Origin: Methylophaga sp.
GTDB lineage: Bacteria > Pseudomonadota > Gammaproteobacteria > Nitrosococcales > Methylophagaceae
Direction: 5' to 3'
NCBI RefSeq assembly: GCF_009711715.1
Contig: NZ_VENF01000012.1
Span: forward strand, 42,683 to 106,682
DNA length: 64,000 nucleotides
Shown here: one piece after another, positions 43,823 to 57,681 of the stretch
Layout: each line of letters starts with the position of its first letter
How positions within the stretch are numbered: position 1 is the stretch's first letter
Translations under genes and position numbers: made by a program
Notes under the pieces: model-generated
Seen by the model: the letters and a program-made list of their open reading frames with translations, nothing else
What the model was told of the DNA's origin: nothing
Databases searched by the model: none

Positions 43823-45567
43823 CACTTGAGCTGCAGGGTATCGGCGTCTCTCGTGGCATTGCGATGGGCCGCGCCCATATTCTTTTTCACAACCAGCCCG
43901 ATGTCCGCGAATATCTGATTCCGGCTTTTGCCATCGAACAGGAAGTCGATCGCTTTCAGGACGCCATCGAGCAGGCCCGGCAACAGCTCAAATCGATTCG
44001 TAACCATATCCCGGCCAATGCACCGGCCGACGTCACCTCGTTTATTGATACGCATCTGTTGATGCTCGGTGACTCCTCCCTGAACAAGGTGCCGGTGGAT
44101 ATGATCCGTCAGCGCCGCTGTAATGCCGAATGGGCTTTGCAGCTCCAGCGGGATGCCCTGATCAACGTCTTTAATGAGATGGATGATCCCTATCTCCGGA
44201 CCCGCCGCGATGATGTCGATCATGTGGTCAACCGGATCCACCGCATCCTGACAGACCAGGAAGTGGCAGATCATGAAATCCCGGATGGTCGTCTCAAGGG
44301 CCATATCATTATTGCCGAGGATTTAACCCCGGCCGATACGGTGCTGATGCAACATCAGGGCATAGTCGCCTTTGTCACCGAACATGGTGGCGCGACGTCA
44401 CATACCACGATTCTGGCGCGTAGCCTCGGTATTCCCGCCATCGTCGGTGTCGAGTCTGTCCGCCGTTATGTGCAGGACAACGAACCGCTGATTGTTGACG
44501 GTGAAACCGGCATTATGTTGCTGGGCGCCGATGAAACCACCCAGGAAGAATACGAACGTCGTCTGGTTGCTTTCCGCGAACATATTTCTTCACTCAGCCG
44601 CTATAAATCGCAGCCGACCAAAACGCGGGACGGCAAACCGATTACTTTGCTGGCCAACGCTGAGCTGCCGGAAGATATCACGACTATCAGTGCAGCCGGC
44701 GCGCAGGGCATCGGTCTCTACCGGACCGAGTTTCTATATATGAACCGGCTGGCACCGCCGGAAGAGGAAGAACAGCTCGCCGCCTACCGCGATGTGGTCG
44801 AGGGCATGAACGGCCAGCCGGTAACTATCCGGACCTTTGACCTGGGTGCGGATAAAACGGTCGATGGCGGCCGTCACCTGAACCAGACTGTGGTCACTAA
44901 CCCGGCACTGGGTCTGCGGGCAATTCGACTGTGCCTGAGTCAACCTGCCATGTTCCGCACCCAGCTGAGGGCCATTCTGCGGGCATCGGCCTACGGCAAA
45001 ATCAAAGTCATGTTTCCGATGATCTCAACCATGCACGAACTGCTACAGGCGCGGCACATACTGGAACAGTGCAAGCATGAACTCGATATGGAGCATCTTG
45101 AATACGATCATCACATCAAGATTGGTGCGATGATCGAAATTCCGGCCAGCGCCGTCTGCGCTGAAATGTTCGCGCGCCATGTCGATTTCCTGTCCATCGG
45201 CACCAATGACCTGATTCAGTACACACTGGCGATCGACCGTATCGATGATCACGTCAACTATCTCTATGATCCCTTGCATCCAGCTGTGCTCCGTCTGATC
45301 CACATGACGCTGCGCGCCGGCAAGAAACATAATGTCGAGGTATCGATGTGCGGTGAAATGGCCGGTGACCCCCGCTACAGCCGCCTGTTACTGGCCATGG
45401 GACTGGAAAGTTTCAGTATGCACCCCAACGCCCTGCTGGAGGTCAAGCAGGTGATCAATGAAACCGACCTGAACCAGTTACCGATCAATACGCTGGAAAT
45501 CATGAACGCGACGGATCCGCTCGAAGTCGACATGCTGTTGGAGCAAATCAACGGCCCCGACCACTAA
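43819..45567 (+). CDS. ptsI: Phosphoenolpyruvate-protein phosphotransferase (EI)
   Basis: EI starts the chain by autophosphorylation from PEP. The 582-residue protein has the active-site His in HGGATSHTTILARSLGIPA (about residue 193), the PEP-binding GLYRTEFLYM and TFDLGADK blocks, and the Cys region VSMCGEMAGD. It ends the rpoN-PTS row; a hairpin (CTTCGGG/CCCGAAG) without a T-tract follows at about 45573-45593 before mgtE. Confidence 0.95.
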   Translation: MTLELQGIGVSRGIAMGRAHILFHNQPDVREYLIPAFAIEQEVDRFQDAIEQARQQLKSIRNHIPANAPADVTSFIDTHLLMLGDSSLNKVPVDMIRQRRCNAEWALQLQRDALINVFNEMDDPYLRTRRDDVDHVVNRIHRILTDQEVADHEIPDGRLKGHIIIAEDLTPADTVLMQHQGIVAFVTEHGGATSHTTILARSLGIPAIVGVESVRRYVQDNEPLIVDGETGIMLLGADETTQEEYERRLVAFREHISSLSRYKSQPTKTRDGKPITLLANAELPEDITTISAAGAQGIGLYRTEFLYMNRLAPPEEEEQLAAYRDVVEGMNGQPVTIRTFDLGADKTVDGGRHLNQTVVTNPALGLRAIRLCLSQPAMFRTQLRAILRASAYGKIKVMFPMISTMHELLQARHILEQCKHELDMEHLEYDHHIKIGAMIEIPASAVCAEMFARHVDFLSIGTNDLIQYTLAIDRIDDHVNYLYDPLHPAVLRLIHMTLRAGKKHNVEVSMCGEMAGDPRYSRLLLAMGLESFSMHPNALLEVKQVINETDLNQLPINTLEIMNATDPLEVDMLLEQINGPDH

Positions 45568-45725
45568 AGACCGCTTCGGGACCTCTCCCGAAGCCGGCTT
45601 ACCTTGTTCTGACATCGCTCTGTATTAAATCTAATCCGGGGCCGGCGCTATTCAGTTGCCGGCAAGCAGGCTAAAATAGCGGCCGAAGCACGGATCCGAA
45701 TCACCGCCGCCGTTGAGACCTGGAA

Positions 45726-47084
45726 ATGTCAGAGCTGGACCAACATCACACGCTGAACCATTCAATCGATACCCTTGCCGATGCGTTGCAGAGCGGTCGC
45801 TTTGTGCGCATGCGTCGATTGCTGGCCGGTTTGCACCCGGCGGAAACGGCGCATTTGCTGGAGTCGCTTCCCCCCAACGAACGTAAAATCTGCTGGCCGC
45901 TGATTAACCCCGATCTGCGTGGTGACGTGCTGTCCTATATGGGCGAGGAAGTCCGTACCGATCTGATGACGGAAATGGACACCGCCGACCTCATCAACGC
46001 CACCGAAGATCTGGATACGGACGATGTGGCCGATATTCTGCAGGATCTGCCCGATCACATCGTGCATGAAGTGCTGCGCGCCATGGACAGTCAGCACCGA
46101 CGTCGGGTTGAAGCCGTACTCGGCTACGAGGAGGACACCGCCGGTGGTTTAATGAACACCGACGTTATCACGGTGCGTACCGATATCACACTGGAAGTGG
46201 TGCTGCGTTACCTGCGCATGCTGGGGGAGCTGCCTGAAAATACCGACAGCCTGTATGTCGTCGATCATAATGATCATTATCTGGGCACTCTCAGGCTGTC
46301 ACAGGTGGTCAGTCGCAGCCGTTCTTTATTGGTCAGTGAAGTAATGTCGCATCAGGTGGAGCCGATTCCGGCCAATATGTCGGATCGCGATGTAGCCCGT
46401 CGCTTCGAGAAACATGACCTGATTTCAGCGCCGGTTATCGATAAGGATAATCACCTGCTCGGTCGTATCACCATCGATGACGTGGTTGACGTTATCCGTG
46501 ATGATGCCGAGCATTCGATGCTGAGCATGGCCGGTCTGGGCGAAGACGAAGACACCTTTGCGGGCGTCAAACGCAGTGTCAATCGCCGTTCGGTCTGGCT
46601 GGGCGTCAATTTGCTGACCGCCTTTCTGGCCTCCTGGGTCATTGGGCTGTTTGATACCACTATCGAAAAAGTGGTGGCACTGGCGGTATTGATGCCGATT
46701 GTCGCCAGCATGGGGGGAATCGCCGGCAGCCAGACTCTGACGCTGGTAATCCGCTCAATGGCACTGGGTCAGCTTAATGACAAAAACCAGCGCTGGCTAT
46801 TGCGCAAGGAAATTCTGGTCGGGATCAGTAACGGGGTGATTTGGGCACTTGCGATTGCGCTGGTCACCTATGTCTGGTTTCAGCAGGCATCGATCGCTAT
46901 CCTGATTGGACTTGCTATCATCATTAACCTATTTGCTGCTGCCGTCGCCGGCGTGACCATTCCGCTGGCTCTGAAACGGATTGGCATCGACCCGGCTTTG
47001 TCGGGCAGCGTTTTGCTCACCACCGTGACTGATGTGGTCGGTTTTATGGCCTTCCTCGGTTTTGCCACGCTGTTTATTATCTAG
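45726..47084 (+). CDS. mgtE: Magnesium transporter MgtE
   Basis: MgtE is a gated Mg2+ channel of the inner membrane. The 452-residue protein has the N-terminal superhelical Mg-sensor domain (about 10-130, with [20 protein letters not shown]), two CBS domains (about 135-260) and five transmembrane helices (about 285-452). The pore signature is in [20 protein letters not shown]. The gene ends 13 bases before aroC. Confidence 0.95.
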   Translation: MSELDQHHTLNHSIDTLADALQSGRFVRMRRLLAGLHPAETAHLLESLPPNERKICWPLINPDLRGDVLSYMGEEVRTDLMTEMDTADLINATEDLDTDDVADILQDLPDHIVHEVLRAMDSQHRRRVEAVLGYEEDTAGGLMNTDVITVRTDITLEVVLRYLRMLGELPENTDSLYVVDHNDHYLGTLRLSQVVSRSRSLLVSEVMSHQVEPIPANMSDRDVARRFEKHDLISAPVIDKDNHLLGRITIDDVVDVIRDDAEHSMLSMAGLGEDEDTFAGVKRSVNRRSVWLGVNLLTAFLASWVIGLFDTTIEKVVALAVLMPIVASMGGIAGSQTLTLVIRSMALGQLNDKNQRWLLRKEILVGISNGVIWALAIALVTYVWFQQASIAILIGLAIIINLFAAAVAGVTIPLALKRIGIDPALSGSVLLTTVTDVVGFMAFLGFATLFII

Positions 47085-47097
47085 CTCGGAACTATTT

Positions 47098-48192
47098 ATG
47101 TCTGGTAACACTTTTGGGAAACTTTTTACTGTCACTAGCTTTGGCGAGAGCCACGGTCCGGCAATCGGCTGTATCGTTGACGGCTGCCCGCCGGGACTGG
47201 AACTAAGCGAAGCCGATCTGCAAAACGACCTGGATCGTCGCAAGCCCGGTAAGACCCGCTATGTCACCCAGCGGAAAGAAGCCGATGAAGTGAAAATCCT
47301 GTCCGGTGTTTTTGAAGGCAAAACCACCGGCACACCAATCGGGATGTTGATCGAAAACACGGATCAGCGCTCCAAAGATTACGGCAATATCATGAATCAG
47401 TTCCGCCCGGCCCATGCGGACTACACCTATCATCAGAAATACGGCGTCCGCGATTATCGTGGCGGTGGCCGTTCTTCGGCCCGTGAAACCGCGATGCGCG
47501 TAGCCGCTGGCGGCATCGCCAAAAAGTACCTGCGGGAACGTTACGGTATTGAAATTCAGGGATACCTTGCCCAACTGGGTCCGGTCAAAATTGAAAAGAT
47601 CGACTGGAACCACATCGACCAGAGCGCCTTCTTCTGTCCGGACCCGGATAAAGAACAGGCCCTGGAAGACTATATGAAGTCATTGAAAGGTGACTCGATT
47701 GGTGCCCGTATCAATGTCGTGGCACGCCATGTCCCCCCCGGCCTCGGTGAGCCGATTTTTGACCGCATCGATGCTGATATCGCCCATGCGATGATGAGCA
47801 TCAATGCCGTCAAGGGGGTCGAAATCGGCGCCGGCTTCGATGCCGTGACCCAGAAAGGGAGCGAACACCGCGACGAAATCACACCGGAAGGTTTCCTCAC
47901 AAATAATGCCGGCGGTACGCTCGGAGGCATCACCAGTGGTCAGGACATTCTGGTTTCTATGGCACTGAAAGCCACCTCCAGCCTCAGCATTCCCGGCCGC
48001 AGTGTCGACAAGGAAGGCAAGCCGATTGAGGTTGTCACCAAAGGCCGTCATGATCCCTGTGTCGGCATCCGGGCAACACCGATTGCCGAAGCCATGCTGG
48101 CACTGGTGCTGATGGATCACGTGCTGCGTCACCGTGCCCAGAACATGGATGTAAAGACTGACACACCGATCATCCCGGCTCAAAAACCCTAA
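47098..48192 (+). CDS. aroC: Chorismate synthase
   Basis: AroC converts EPSP to chorismate with reduced FMN, the last common step of aromatic synthesis. The 364-residue protein starts [20 protein letters not shown], as usual, and has [30 protein letters not shown] and [15 protein letters not shown]. The ATG at 47098 is chosen; an upstream in-frame ATG would lie inside mgtE. The MFS gene begins at the base after its stop. Confidence 0.96.
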   Translation: MSGNTFGKLFTVTSFGESHGPAIGCIVDGCPPGLELSEADLQNDLDRRKPGKTRYVTQRKEADEVKILSGVFEGKTTGTPIGMLIENTDQRSKDYGNIMNQFRPAHADYTYHQKYGVRDYRGGGRSSARETAMRVAAGGIAKKYLRERYGIEIQGYLAQLGPVKIEKIDWNHIDQSAFFCPDPDKEQALEDYMKSLKGDSIGARINVVARHVPPGLGEPIFDRIDADIAHAMMSINAVKGVEIGAGFDAVTQKGSEHRDEITPEGFLTNNAGGTLGGITSGQDILVSMALKATSSLSIPGRSVDKEGKPIEVVTKGRHDPCVGIRATPIAEAMLALVLMDHVLRHRAQNMDVKTDTPIIPAQKP

Positions 48193-50834
<2,642 letters not shown>

Positions 50835-50836
50835 TC

Positions 50837-52057
50837 ATGGCGCGTTTAAGACGTTTCCTTGATCGTATCGAGCCGCAATTCCAGAAAGGCGGTCCATACG
50901 AAAAGTATTACGCCCTGTATGAGATGGTCGATACCTTCATCTACACGCCGGCAGATGTCACACGCGGTTCACCGCATGTACGCGATGCCATCGACCTCAA
51001 GCGGGTCATGAGTTATGTCGTTGTCGCTACCTTCCCGGTGCTGCTGCTCATGCTCTGGAATACTGGTTTCCAGGCCAATTCGGCGATGGCGCAAATCGGT
51101 ATGACCGAAACTGAAGGCTGGCGTCAATGGCTGATGAGCACGCTGGGTATCGCTTACGACCCCAACAGTCTGTTCGCCAATATGTTTCACGGCCTGCTCT
51201 ACTTCCTGCCAATGTATATCGTCACACTGGCGGCCGGCGGGCTGTTCGAGGTCATTTTTGCCGCTGTCAGGAACCATGAAGTCAATGAAGGTTTCCTGGT
51301 CAGCTCGATGCTCTACACCCTGACCTTGCCGCCTTCCACCCCGTTGTGGATGGTCGCTTTGGGGATCATTTTCGGTGTCGTGTTAGGTAAAGAGGTGTTC
51401 GGTGGTACCGGCAAAAACTTCCTTAACCCGGCCCTGACAGGTCGTGCCTTTCTCTATTTTGCCTATCCGGCCGCGATGTCCGGGGATGCCGTCTGGACTG
51501 CCGTTGATGGCTACACCGGCGCCACACCACTGGCACTCGCCGCAAGCGGTGGCGTGGAAGCGATTAAAGAAGCTGGCTATACCTGGTCACAAACCTTCTT
51601 CGGCATGATTCCCGGCTCCTTGGGTGAAACCTCGACACTGGCAATCATGATAGGGGCCGCGTTCCTGATTTATACCCGGGTGGCTAACTACCGGATTATT
51701 TTCGGCGTATTTTTTGGCATGGTTGCCACCACCCTGCTGTTCAACCTGGTCGGCAGCGACACCAACCCGATGTTCAGTGTGCCCTGGTACTGGCATATGA
51801 CGATTGGCGGTATCGCCTTCGGTATGGTGTTTATGGCCACTGATCCGGTCTCTGCGGCCATGACCGACAAAGGCCGCTGGATTTATGGCTTCCTGATTGG
51901 TTTTATGGCGGTGCTGATCCGTGTGGTTAACCCCGCCTTCCCGGAAGGCATCATGCTGGCGATCCTGTTCGGTAATATGTTTGCACCGCTGATCGATCAC
52001 TTTGTGATGCAGGCCAACATTAAACGCAGATTGAAACGAAGTGAAGTCAATGGCTGA
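50837..52057 (+). CDS. nqrB: Na+-translocating NADH:quinone reductase subunit B
   Basis: NqrB is a membrane subunit with covalent FMN and riboflavin and part of the Na+ path. The 406-residue protein has the FMN attachment motif in [12 protein letters not shown] (Thr about residue 230), [18 protein letters not shown], and about ten helices. Starts two bases after nqrA; its stop overlaps nqrC. Confidence 0.95.
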   Translation: MARLRRFLDRIEPQFQKGGPYEKYYALYEMVDTFIYTPADVTRGSPHVRDAIDLKRVMSYVVVATFPVLLLMLWNTGFQANSAMAQIGMTETEGWRQWLMSTLGIAYDPNSLFANMFHGLLYFLPMYIVTLAAGGLFEVIFAAVRNHEVNEGFLVSSMLYTLTLPPSTPLWMVALGIIFGVVLGKEVFGGTGKNFLNPALTGRAFLYFAYPAAMSGDAVWTAVDGYTGATPLALAASGGVEAIKEAGYTWSQTFFGMIPGSLGETSTLAIMIGAAFLIYTRVANYRIIFGVFFGMVATTLLFNLVGSDTNPMFSVPWYWHMTIGGIAFGMVFMATDPVSAAMTDKGRWIYGFLIGFMAVLIRVVNPAFPEGIMLAILFGNMFAPLIDHFVMQANIKRRLKRSEVNG

Positions 52058-52874
52058 GTCAACTGAGAAAAAAGGATTATTAGGCAGCTTTCTGAGTCTG
52101 CCCAATGACAATCCCAAGAAAACCCTGTTTGTGGCAATCCTGTTGTGCCTGGTGTGTTCGATCCTGGTATCAACCGCAGCGGTCTCGCTGAAACCGTTAC
52201 AGACCAGCAACAAGAAAGACGATATCAAACGTAATATTCTTGCTGTGACCGGCCTGAGCGATCAGGAAGGCAGTCTGGATGAGTTGTTCAGCCAATTTGA
52301 AGTCAAACTGGTTGATCTGGATACCGGCCTCTATGCCCATACTGATATTGACCCGGTCATCTATGACCAGCGTAAGGCGTCTGCCGACCCGATGATGAGC
52401 GTAGAATTGCCCGGTGGACAGGATATTGCCGGCATCAGCCGCCGCGCCAATATGGCGCCGGTTTACCTGCTGACTGAAGGCGATACCATCAAGCAGGTAG
52501 TACTGCCGGTCCACGGCTACGGTCTCTGGTCCACCCTCTATGGCTTTTTGGCCCTGGAGGGTGACTTCAACACCATTACCGGTCTGCGTTTCTATGAACA
52601 TGCCGAAACCCCGGGTCTGGGTGGTGAAGTGGACAATCCGAAATGGCGCGCCAAATGGGATGGCAAAAAAGTCTTTGATGAACAGGGTAATGTCGAAATC
52701 CGTGTCATCCGCGGTTATGTGGATGAGAAAACGGCCAATGCCGAACATAAAGTCGACGGCCTGTCTGGTGCCACGTTGACCAGTAACGGCGTCACCAACC
52801 TGCTGCAATACTGGCTGGGTGATCACGGCTTCGGACCTTATCTGAAAAACATGCGTACCGAATTGGGGAAGTAA
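52050..52874 (+). CDS. nqrC: Na+-translocating NADH:quinone reductase subunit C
   Basis: NqrC carries a covalently bound FMN on a periplasmic domain. It has one N-terminal membrane helix ([20 protein letters not shown]) and the attachment motif [13 protein letters not shown] with the acceptor Thr (about residue 238 of 274). I start at the ATG giving [12 protein letters not shown], which overlaps the nqrB stop by eight bases; an ATG nine bases earlier is in frame. Confidence 0.94.
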   Translation: MAESTEKKGLLGSFLSLPNDNPKKTLFVAILLCLVCSILVSTAAVSLKPLQTSNKKDDIKRNILAVTGLSDQEGSLDELFSQFEVKLVDLDTGLYAHTDIDPVIYDQRKASADPMMSVELPGGQDIAGISRRANMAPVYLLTEGDTIKQVVLPVHGYGLWSTLYGFLALEGDFNTITGLRFYEHAETPGLGGEVDNPKWRAKWDGKKVFDEQGNVEIRVIRGYVDEKTANAEHKVDGLSGATLTSNGVTNLLQYWLGDHGFGPYLKNMRTELGK

Positions 52875-52877
52875 CAG

Positions 52878-53540
52878 ATGGCTAGTCAAGCAAAAACCAA
52901 TGTTATCGATCCGTTAATCGACAATAACCCTATCACTCTTCAGGTGCTGGGTATTTGTTCGGCTTTGGCGGTGACTACCAACATGATGGCCTCGCTGATC
53001 ATGTGTATCGCACTGACCACAGTGACCGCCTTCTCAGGCGCCTTTATCAGTGCCATCCGTAAACATATACCGGGCAATATCCGCATCATCGTGCAGATGA
53101 CCATCATCGCCTCACTGGTCATCATCGTGGATCAGGTGCTCAAGGCGTATGCCTATGAGGCCAGTAAGCAATTATCGGTCTTCGTCGGCCTGATTATTAC
53201 CAACTGTATCGTACTGGGCCGGGCTGAAGCCTATGCGATGAAAAACCCGCCGCTGTTGAGTTTCCTGGATGGTCTGGGTAACGGCCTCGGTTACAGCCTT
53301 ATCCTGATGTCGGTCGCCTTTTTCCGCGAACTCCTGGGTGCTGGCAAACTGTTTGGGATGACGGTGATCCCGGTTGCCAGTGAAGGCGGCTGGTATATCC
53401 CTAACGGCCTGATGCTGCTGCCGCCAAGTGCCTTTTTTGTTATCGGTCTGATGATCTGGGCGATTCGTACCTGGAAGAAAGAGCAGGTGGAAAAACCGGA
53501 CTATCAGATTCACCAGGTTCACCGTACGGAGGTGCTGTAA
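52878..53540 (+). CDS. nqrD: Na+-translocating NADH:quinone reductase subunit D
   Basis: NqrD is one of two related six-helix subunits (with NqrE) that form the membrane core around an Fe-S centre. The 220-residue protein has [18 protein letters not shown] and the conserved [18 protein letters not shown] with its Cys. Directly followed by nqrE with no gap. Confidence 0.94.
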   Translation: MASQAKTNVIDPLIDNNPITLQVLGICSALAVTTNMMASLIMCIALTTVTAFSGAFISAIRKHIPGNIRIIVQMTIIASLVIIVDQVLKAYAYEASKQLSVFVGLIITNCIVLGRAEAYAMKNPPLLSFLDGLGNGLGYSLILMSVAFFRELLGAGKLFGMTVIPVASEGGWYIPNGLMLLPPSAFFVIGLMIWAIRTWKKEQVEKPDYQIHQVHRTEVL

Positions 53541-54149
53541 ATGGAACATTACCTGAGCCTGTTTATTCGCTCGATTTTTGTCGAGAACCTGGCCCTGGCT
53601 TTCTTCCTGGGTATGTGTACCTTCCTGGCGGTCTCCAAAAAAATTGAAACCGCACTGGGTCTGGGTATCGCTGTGGTGCTGGTACAGAGCATCACGGTAC
53701 CGGCCAATAACCTGATTTATCAATATCTGCTGAAAGACGGTGCGCTGGCCTGGGCCGGTCTGCCGGAAGTCGACCTGAGCTTCCTGGGTCTTATCAGTTA
53801 CATCGGCGTGATCGCCGCCATGGTCCAGATCCTGGAAATGGCGATGGATAAATATGTGCCGGCTTTGTATAACGCGCTGGGTATCTTCCTGCCGCTGATT
53901 ACCGTGAACTGCGCCATTCTCGGCGGTACCCTGTTCATGGTCGAACGCGACTACAACTTCGCAGAGAGTGTCACTTACGGTCTGGGCAGTGGCTTCGGCT
54001 GGGCGCTGGCGATTACCGCGATTGCCGGTATTCGCGAGAAGCTCAAATATTCCGACGTACCTGACGGACTGCAGGGTCTGGGTATCACCTTTATCACCGC
54101 AGGTCTGATGGCGCTTGGATTTATGTCATTTTCGGGGATACAGCTGTAA
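53541..54149 (+). CDS. nqrE: Na+-translocating NADH:quinone reductase subunit E
   Basis: NqrE is the 202-residue partner of NqrD, with the helix segments [19 protein letters not shown] and [13 protein letters not shown] carrying the conserved cysteines for the intramembrane iron centre. Its TAA overlaps the nqrF ATG by one base. Confidence 0.94.
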   Translation: MEHYLSLFIRSIFVENLALAFFLGMCTFLAVSKKIETALGLGIAVVLVQSITVPANNLIYQYLLKDGALAWAGLPEVDLSFLGLISYIGVIAAMVQILEMAMDKYVPALYNALGIFLPLITVNCAILGGTLFMVERDYNFAESVTYGLGSGFGWALAITAIAGIREKLKYSDVPDGLQGLGITFITAGLMALGFMSFSGIQL

Positions 54150-55366
54150 TGGAAATCATACTCGGTATCGTACTCTTCACGCTGATCATCATGGCTCTGG
54201 TGTTCCTGATCCTGGGCGCCCGCTCACGACTGGTCTCCACCGGTGATGTGAATATCATCATCAATGACGAGAAGACCATTAAAACCAAGCCGGGCAGCAA
54301 ATTGTTGGGCGCTCTGGCTGACGCGGATTTGTTCGTGTCCTCCGCTTGCGGTGGTGGTGGTACCTGTGGTCAGTGCAAGGTCAAGATTTTCGAAGGCGGC
54401 GGCTCTATTCTGCCGACTGAAGAATCGCATATCACCAAGCGTGAAGCGCAGGATGGGGAGCGTCTCTCCTGCCAGGTCTCAGTCAAGCAGGATATGAAAA
54501 TCGAAGTGCCGGAAGAGGTCTTCGGTGTCAAAAAATGGGAGTGCACTGTTCGCTCCAACCATAACGTCGCCACCTTCATCAAGGAACTGGTGCTGGAACT
54601 GCCGGAAGGCGAAGACGTGAAATTCCGCGCCGGTGGTTTTATTCAGATCGAATGTCCGCCACACACGGTTGAATATAAAAACTTCACCATCGAAGATGAC
54701 TATCGTGGTGACTGGGATCGCTACGATATGTGGCGTTACAAGTCAGTGGTCAAGGAAGATGTGGTTCGTGCCTACTCCATGGCCAACTATCCGCTGGAAA
54801 AAGGCATCGTCATGCTCAACGTCCGGATTGCCTCGCCGCCACCGGATCAGGACGATATTCCACCGGGTCAGATGTCTTCCTACATCTTCAATCTGAAACC
54901 GGGCGATAAAGTCACCATTTCCGGTCCCTTTGGTGAGTTTTTTGCCAAAGATACTGATAAGGAGATGGTCTTCATCGGTGGTGGCGCCGGTATGGCCCCG
55001 ATGCGTTCGCATATTTTCGATCAGCTGGGTCGTTTGAAGAGCAAACGTAAGATGACCTTCTGGTATGGTGCCCGCAGCCTGCGCGAAATGTTCTATACCG
55101 AGGACTTCAACCAGCTGGCTGCCGAACACGACAACTTCACCTGGAATGTCGCCCTGTCCGATCCTCTTCCCGAAGATAACTGGCAGGGGTACACTGGATT
55201 TATACACAACGTGCTGTATGACAATTATCTGAAAGATCATCCGGCACCGGAAGACTGCGAGTTTTATATCTGTGGTCCGCCGATGATGAATGCTGCTGTA
55301 ATCAGCATGCTGGAAGATCTGGGTGTCGAGCGCGAGAATATCCTGCTTGATGACTTCGGAGGCTAA
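54149..55366 (+). CDS. nqrF: Na+-translocating NADH:quinone reductase subunit F
   Basis: NqrF takes electrons from NADH. The 405-residue protein has an N-terminal helix, a 2Fe-2S domain with [14 protein letters not shown] and LSCQVSV, an FAD site [11 protein letters not shown], and an NAD site [15 protein letters not shown]. The C-terminus [14 protein letters not shown] is typical of ferredoxin reductase folds. Confidence 0.95.
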   Translation: MEIILGIVLFTLIIMALVFLILGARSRLVSTGDVNIIINDEKTIKTKPGSKLLGALADADLFVSSACGGGGTCGQCKVKIFEGGGSILPTEESHITKREAQDGERLSCQVSVKQDMKIEVPEEVFGVKKWECTVRSNHNVATFIKELVLELPEGEDVKFRAGGFIQIECPPHTVEYKNFTIEDDYRGDWDRYDMWRYKSVVKEDVVRAYSMANYPLEKGIVMLNVRIASPPPDQDDIPPGQMSSYIFNLKPGDKVTISGPFGEFFAKDTDKEMVFIGGGAGMAPMRSHIFDQLGRLKSKRKMTFWYGARSLREMFYTEDFNQLAAEHDNFTWNVALSDPLPEDNWQGYTGFIHNVLYDNYLKDHPAPEDCEFYICGPPMMNAAVISMLEDLGVERENILLDDFGG

Positions 55367-55564
55367 ATGACCACCTTTATCGCCGCTTTTTTAATACTGC
55401 TGCTAGTCGTTGCCGGTATGGCCATCGGCGTCATCTTCGGTCGTTCATCGATCAAGGGCAGCTGCGGCGGTCTCAACCAAGTTGGCTTGGGTGGTAGCTG
55501 CGGTGGTGCCTGTTCTCTTGAAGAAAAAGAGGAATGTGCCCGCCGTAAAGCAGAACAACAATAA
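55367..55564 (+). CDS. nqrM: Nqr maturation factor NqrM
   Basis: This 65-residue protein has one N-terminal helix (FIAAFLILLLVVAGMAIGVI) and four cysteines in KGSCGG, SCGGACSLEEKEECARRK. That pattern matches NqrM (DUF539), needed to deliver iron to the Nqr membrane centre. It follows the nqrF stop with no gap. Confidence 0.93.
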   Translation: MTTFIAAFLILLLVVAGMAIGVIFGRSSIKGSCGGLNQVGLGGSCGGACSLEEKEECARRKAEQQ

Positions 55565-55582
55565 GGTCACAGGAGAGAAGCC

Positions 55583-56047
55583 ATGCTCGCACCGTTGAAA
55601 GTAAAAGACTATATGAATGGCACCAAAATCACCTTCACACCGGATATGGATGTGCTGCGTGCGATTCATCAACTGATTGAATTCAAAATTTCCGGTGCAC
55701 CGGTGATCGACCATCACGGCAACCTGATCGGTTTTCTGTCGGAAAAAGACTGCATGCAGGTGGCGCTCAACGCCGCCTACCAGGGCGAAGCAGCCGGCAA
55801 AGTCGCCGAGTTCATGCATGAAGGCTGCCAGACCGTTGATGTTGAGGCATCGATTATCGAAGTGGCTGAAACTTTCCTGAAAACCGCATTCAAATGTCTG
55901 CCGGTTGTCAAAGACAACCGTCTGGTCGGTTCCATCACTCGCCAGAATATTCTCAAGGCACTGGAAACAACCTCTAATATCGAAAGCCACAAAAAGCCGG
56001 CCAAACAATCCACCAAGCAACAGATTCATGTCAGCACCCCGAACTGA
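55583..56047 (+). CDS. CBS-pair domain protein
   Basis: This 154-residue protein consists of two CBS motifs (about 8-60, MNGTKITFTPDMDVLRAIHQ; and about 75-135, GCQTVDVEASIIEVAETF) that normally bind adenine nucleotides. No catalytic domain is attached. It lies 18 bases after nqrM, with an AGGAGA ribosome site, so it may be part of the nqr operon and sense energy state; that is inference. Confidence 0.88.
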   Translation: MLAPLKVKDYMNGTKITFTPDMDVLRAIHQLIEFKISGAPVIDHHGNLIGFLSEKDCMQVALNAAYQGEAAGKVAEFMHEGCQTVDVEASIIEVAETFLKTAFKCLPVVKDNRLVGSITRQNILKALETTSNIESHKKPAKQSTKQQIHVSTPN

Positions 56048-56151
56048 ATACAGCATCGGCCCATAAGACATAAAGCAGCTACTCCGGTAGCTGTTTTTGT
56101 ATGGAAAGACGCGCTACACTGACCACACAGGCCCAATAACCGGAGCTCTTC

Positions 56152-56367
56152 ATGCAACTGGTATTTCGTGCCAACAATATTCTCGAAGCCCATATCGTCG
56201 CAGGCATGCTTAAAAGTCATGGTATAGACTGCCATGTCGGTGGTCATTATCTTCAGGGAGCGGTCGGTGATTTGCCCGCTACAGATTTTGCTCATGTCTT
56301 TGTCGACGAAGCGGATCAATCGCGGGCTGAGACACTGATTGAAGATTATGAAAATGGCGAACTCTGA
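56152..56367 (+). CDS. DUF2007 small protein
   Basis: This 71-residue protein begins MQLVFRANNILEAHIVAGML and contains SHGIDCHVGGHYLQGAVGDL, the usual pattern of DUF2007 proteins annotated as putative signal-transducing proteins related to a domain of GlnB-like fold. Function is not established. It has no clear operon partner. Confidence 0.82.
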   Translation: MQLVFRANNILEAHIVAGMLKSHGIDCHVGGHYLQGAVGDLPATDFAHVFVDEADQSRAETLIEDYENGEL

Positions 56368-56471
56368 GTCCGCGGGAGCCGTCATCGGCATGATGATAAG
56401 CCTGACATTTTTTCCCACGGCGTAAATTGATGTAAGCTTGCAACTCAACTTGCCAACAAGAAAATTTAGTT

Positions 56472-57425
56472 ATGATCTACAACAGCATTCTCGACACTAT
56501 CGGCAACACCCCGGTTGTCCGTCTCAATAACATCGCCCCCGATCACGTTGACATGTATGTGAAGGTCGAATCCTTCAATCCGATGGGCTCAGTCAAGGAC
56601 CGGCTCGCTTTTGCGGTGATTGATGATGCTGAAAAGCGTGGTGTGCTCAAACCGGGGCAGACAGTGGTTGAGGCCACTTCCGGTAATACGGGTATCGCGT
56701 TGGCGATGGTCTGTGCGGCCAAAGGCTATCCGTTTGTTGCCACCATGGTTGAAACCTTCTCCGTAGAACGTCGCAAGATCATGCGCGCGCTGGGGGCTAA
56801 AGTGATCCTGACACCGGCCGCCGAAAAAGGCACCGGCATGGTGAAAAAAGCACAAGAACTGGCTGACAAACACGGTTGGTTTCTGGCCCGTCAATTTGAA
56901 AACCCGGCTAACCCCGCTTATCACCGCAATACCACCGGTCCCGAAATTTTAAGTGACTTTGCCGGCAAACGGCTGGATTACTGGGTCTCCGGCTGGGGTA
57001 CCGGTGGCACTCTGACCGGGGCCGGTGAAATGATCAAACTGGCCCGTCCTGACACCAGAATTGTCGCCACGGAACCTGCTGCGGCTTCACTGCTGGCTGG
57101 CGGTGACTGGAACCCGCACAAGATTCAGGGCTGGACCCCGGACTTTATTCCCGATGTACTGAACCGTAACCTTCACGACGAGCTGTATCCGGTCACTGAT
57201 GAAGAAGCCAAAGACTGGGCGCTTCGACTTGCAAGTGAAGAAGGGATTTTTGTCGGCCTGTCCTGTGGCGGTACGCTTGCTGCCGCGATGAAGGTGGCAG
57301 AAAAAGCCGAATCCGGCTCGACCATTCTGGCCATGCTGCCAGATACGGGTGAACGTTATCTGTCCACCTACCTGTTTGAAGGCATGAATGAAGAATCAGA
57401 TGATGACTGGCTGAACAGTCAGTAA
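56472..57425 (+). CDS. cysK: Cysteine synthase (O-acetylserine sulfhydrylase)
   Basis: This PLP enzyme makes cysteine from O-acetylserine and sulfide. The 317-residue protein has the PLP Lys in NPMGSVKDRLA (about residue 42), the substrate loop EATSGNTGIALA, the phosphate loop GWGTGGTLTGAG and SCGGTLAA. The length and loops fit CysK better than CysM, but the distinction is not certain from sequence. Confidence 0.9.
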   Translation: MIYNSILDTIGNTPVVRLNNIAPDHVDMYVKVESFNPMGSVKDRLAFAVIDDAEKRGVLKPGQTVVEATSGNTGIALAMVCAAKGYPFVATMVETFSVERRKIMRALGAKVILTPAAEKGTGMVKKAQELADKHGWFLARQFENPANPAYHRNTTGPEILSDFAGKRLDYWVSGWGTGGTLTGAGEMIKLARPDTRIVATEPAAASLLAGGDWNPHKIQGWTPDFIPDVLNRNLHDELYPVTDEEAKDWALRLASEEGIFVGLSCGGTLAAAMKVAEKAESGSTILAMLPDTGERYLSTYLFEGMNEESDDDWLNSQ

Positions 57426-57553
57426 TCAATCGACTTTAACGATGATATTAATCTTTTTTAATCGTTAGACTTGCTTATTAGTCCGCGTCATAATTTATCC
57501 AGCGCTTGAGGAGCAACCCGGCGTTGAGACTAACCTTAGGAGGAGAGAAAACC

Positions 57554-57625
57554 ATGTGGACTAAACCAGAATACTCAGATATGCGTTATGGTTTCGAAGT
57601 AACCATGTATATCTGTAACCGCTAA
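57554..57625 (+). CDS. pqqA: Coenzyme PQQ precursor peptide PqqA
   Basis: The 23-codon frame encodes [19 protein letters not shown] followed by ICNR. The Glu and Tyr spaced E-x-x-x-Y (positions 15 and 19) are the residues cross-linked by PqqE to build PQQ, the cofactor of methanol dehydrogenase. A TAGGAGGAGAG ribosome site precedes it and a strong terminator follows at once. No pqqB, C, D or E gene is adjacent, so this is a free-standing copy. A possible promoter is TTAGAC (57465) with CATAAT (57489). Confidence 0.93.
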   Translation: MWTKPEYSDMRYGFEVTMYICNR

Positions 57626-57649
57626 TTACTTCATATCCTTTTCACCCTG

Positions 57650-57680
57650 AAAAAGCCCCTTCCCGAGGGGCTTTTTCTTT
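57650..57680 (+). terminator. Rho-independent terminator after pqqA
   Basis: AAAAAGCCCCT and AGGGGCTTTTT with a short TCCCG loop, then more Ts. The symmetric A and T runs let it also serve the convergent hydrolase gene. Confidence 0.93.
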
Positions 57681-57681
57681 T

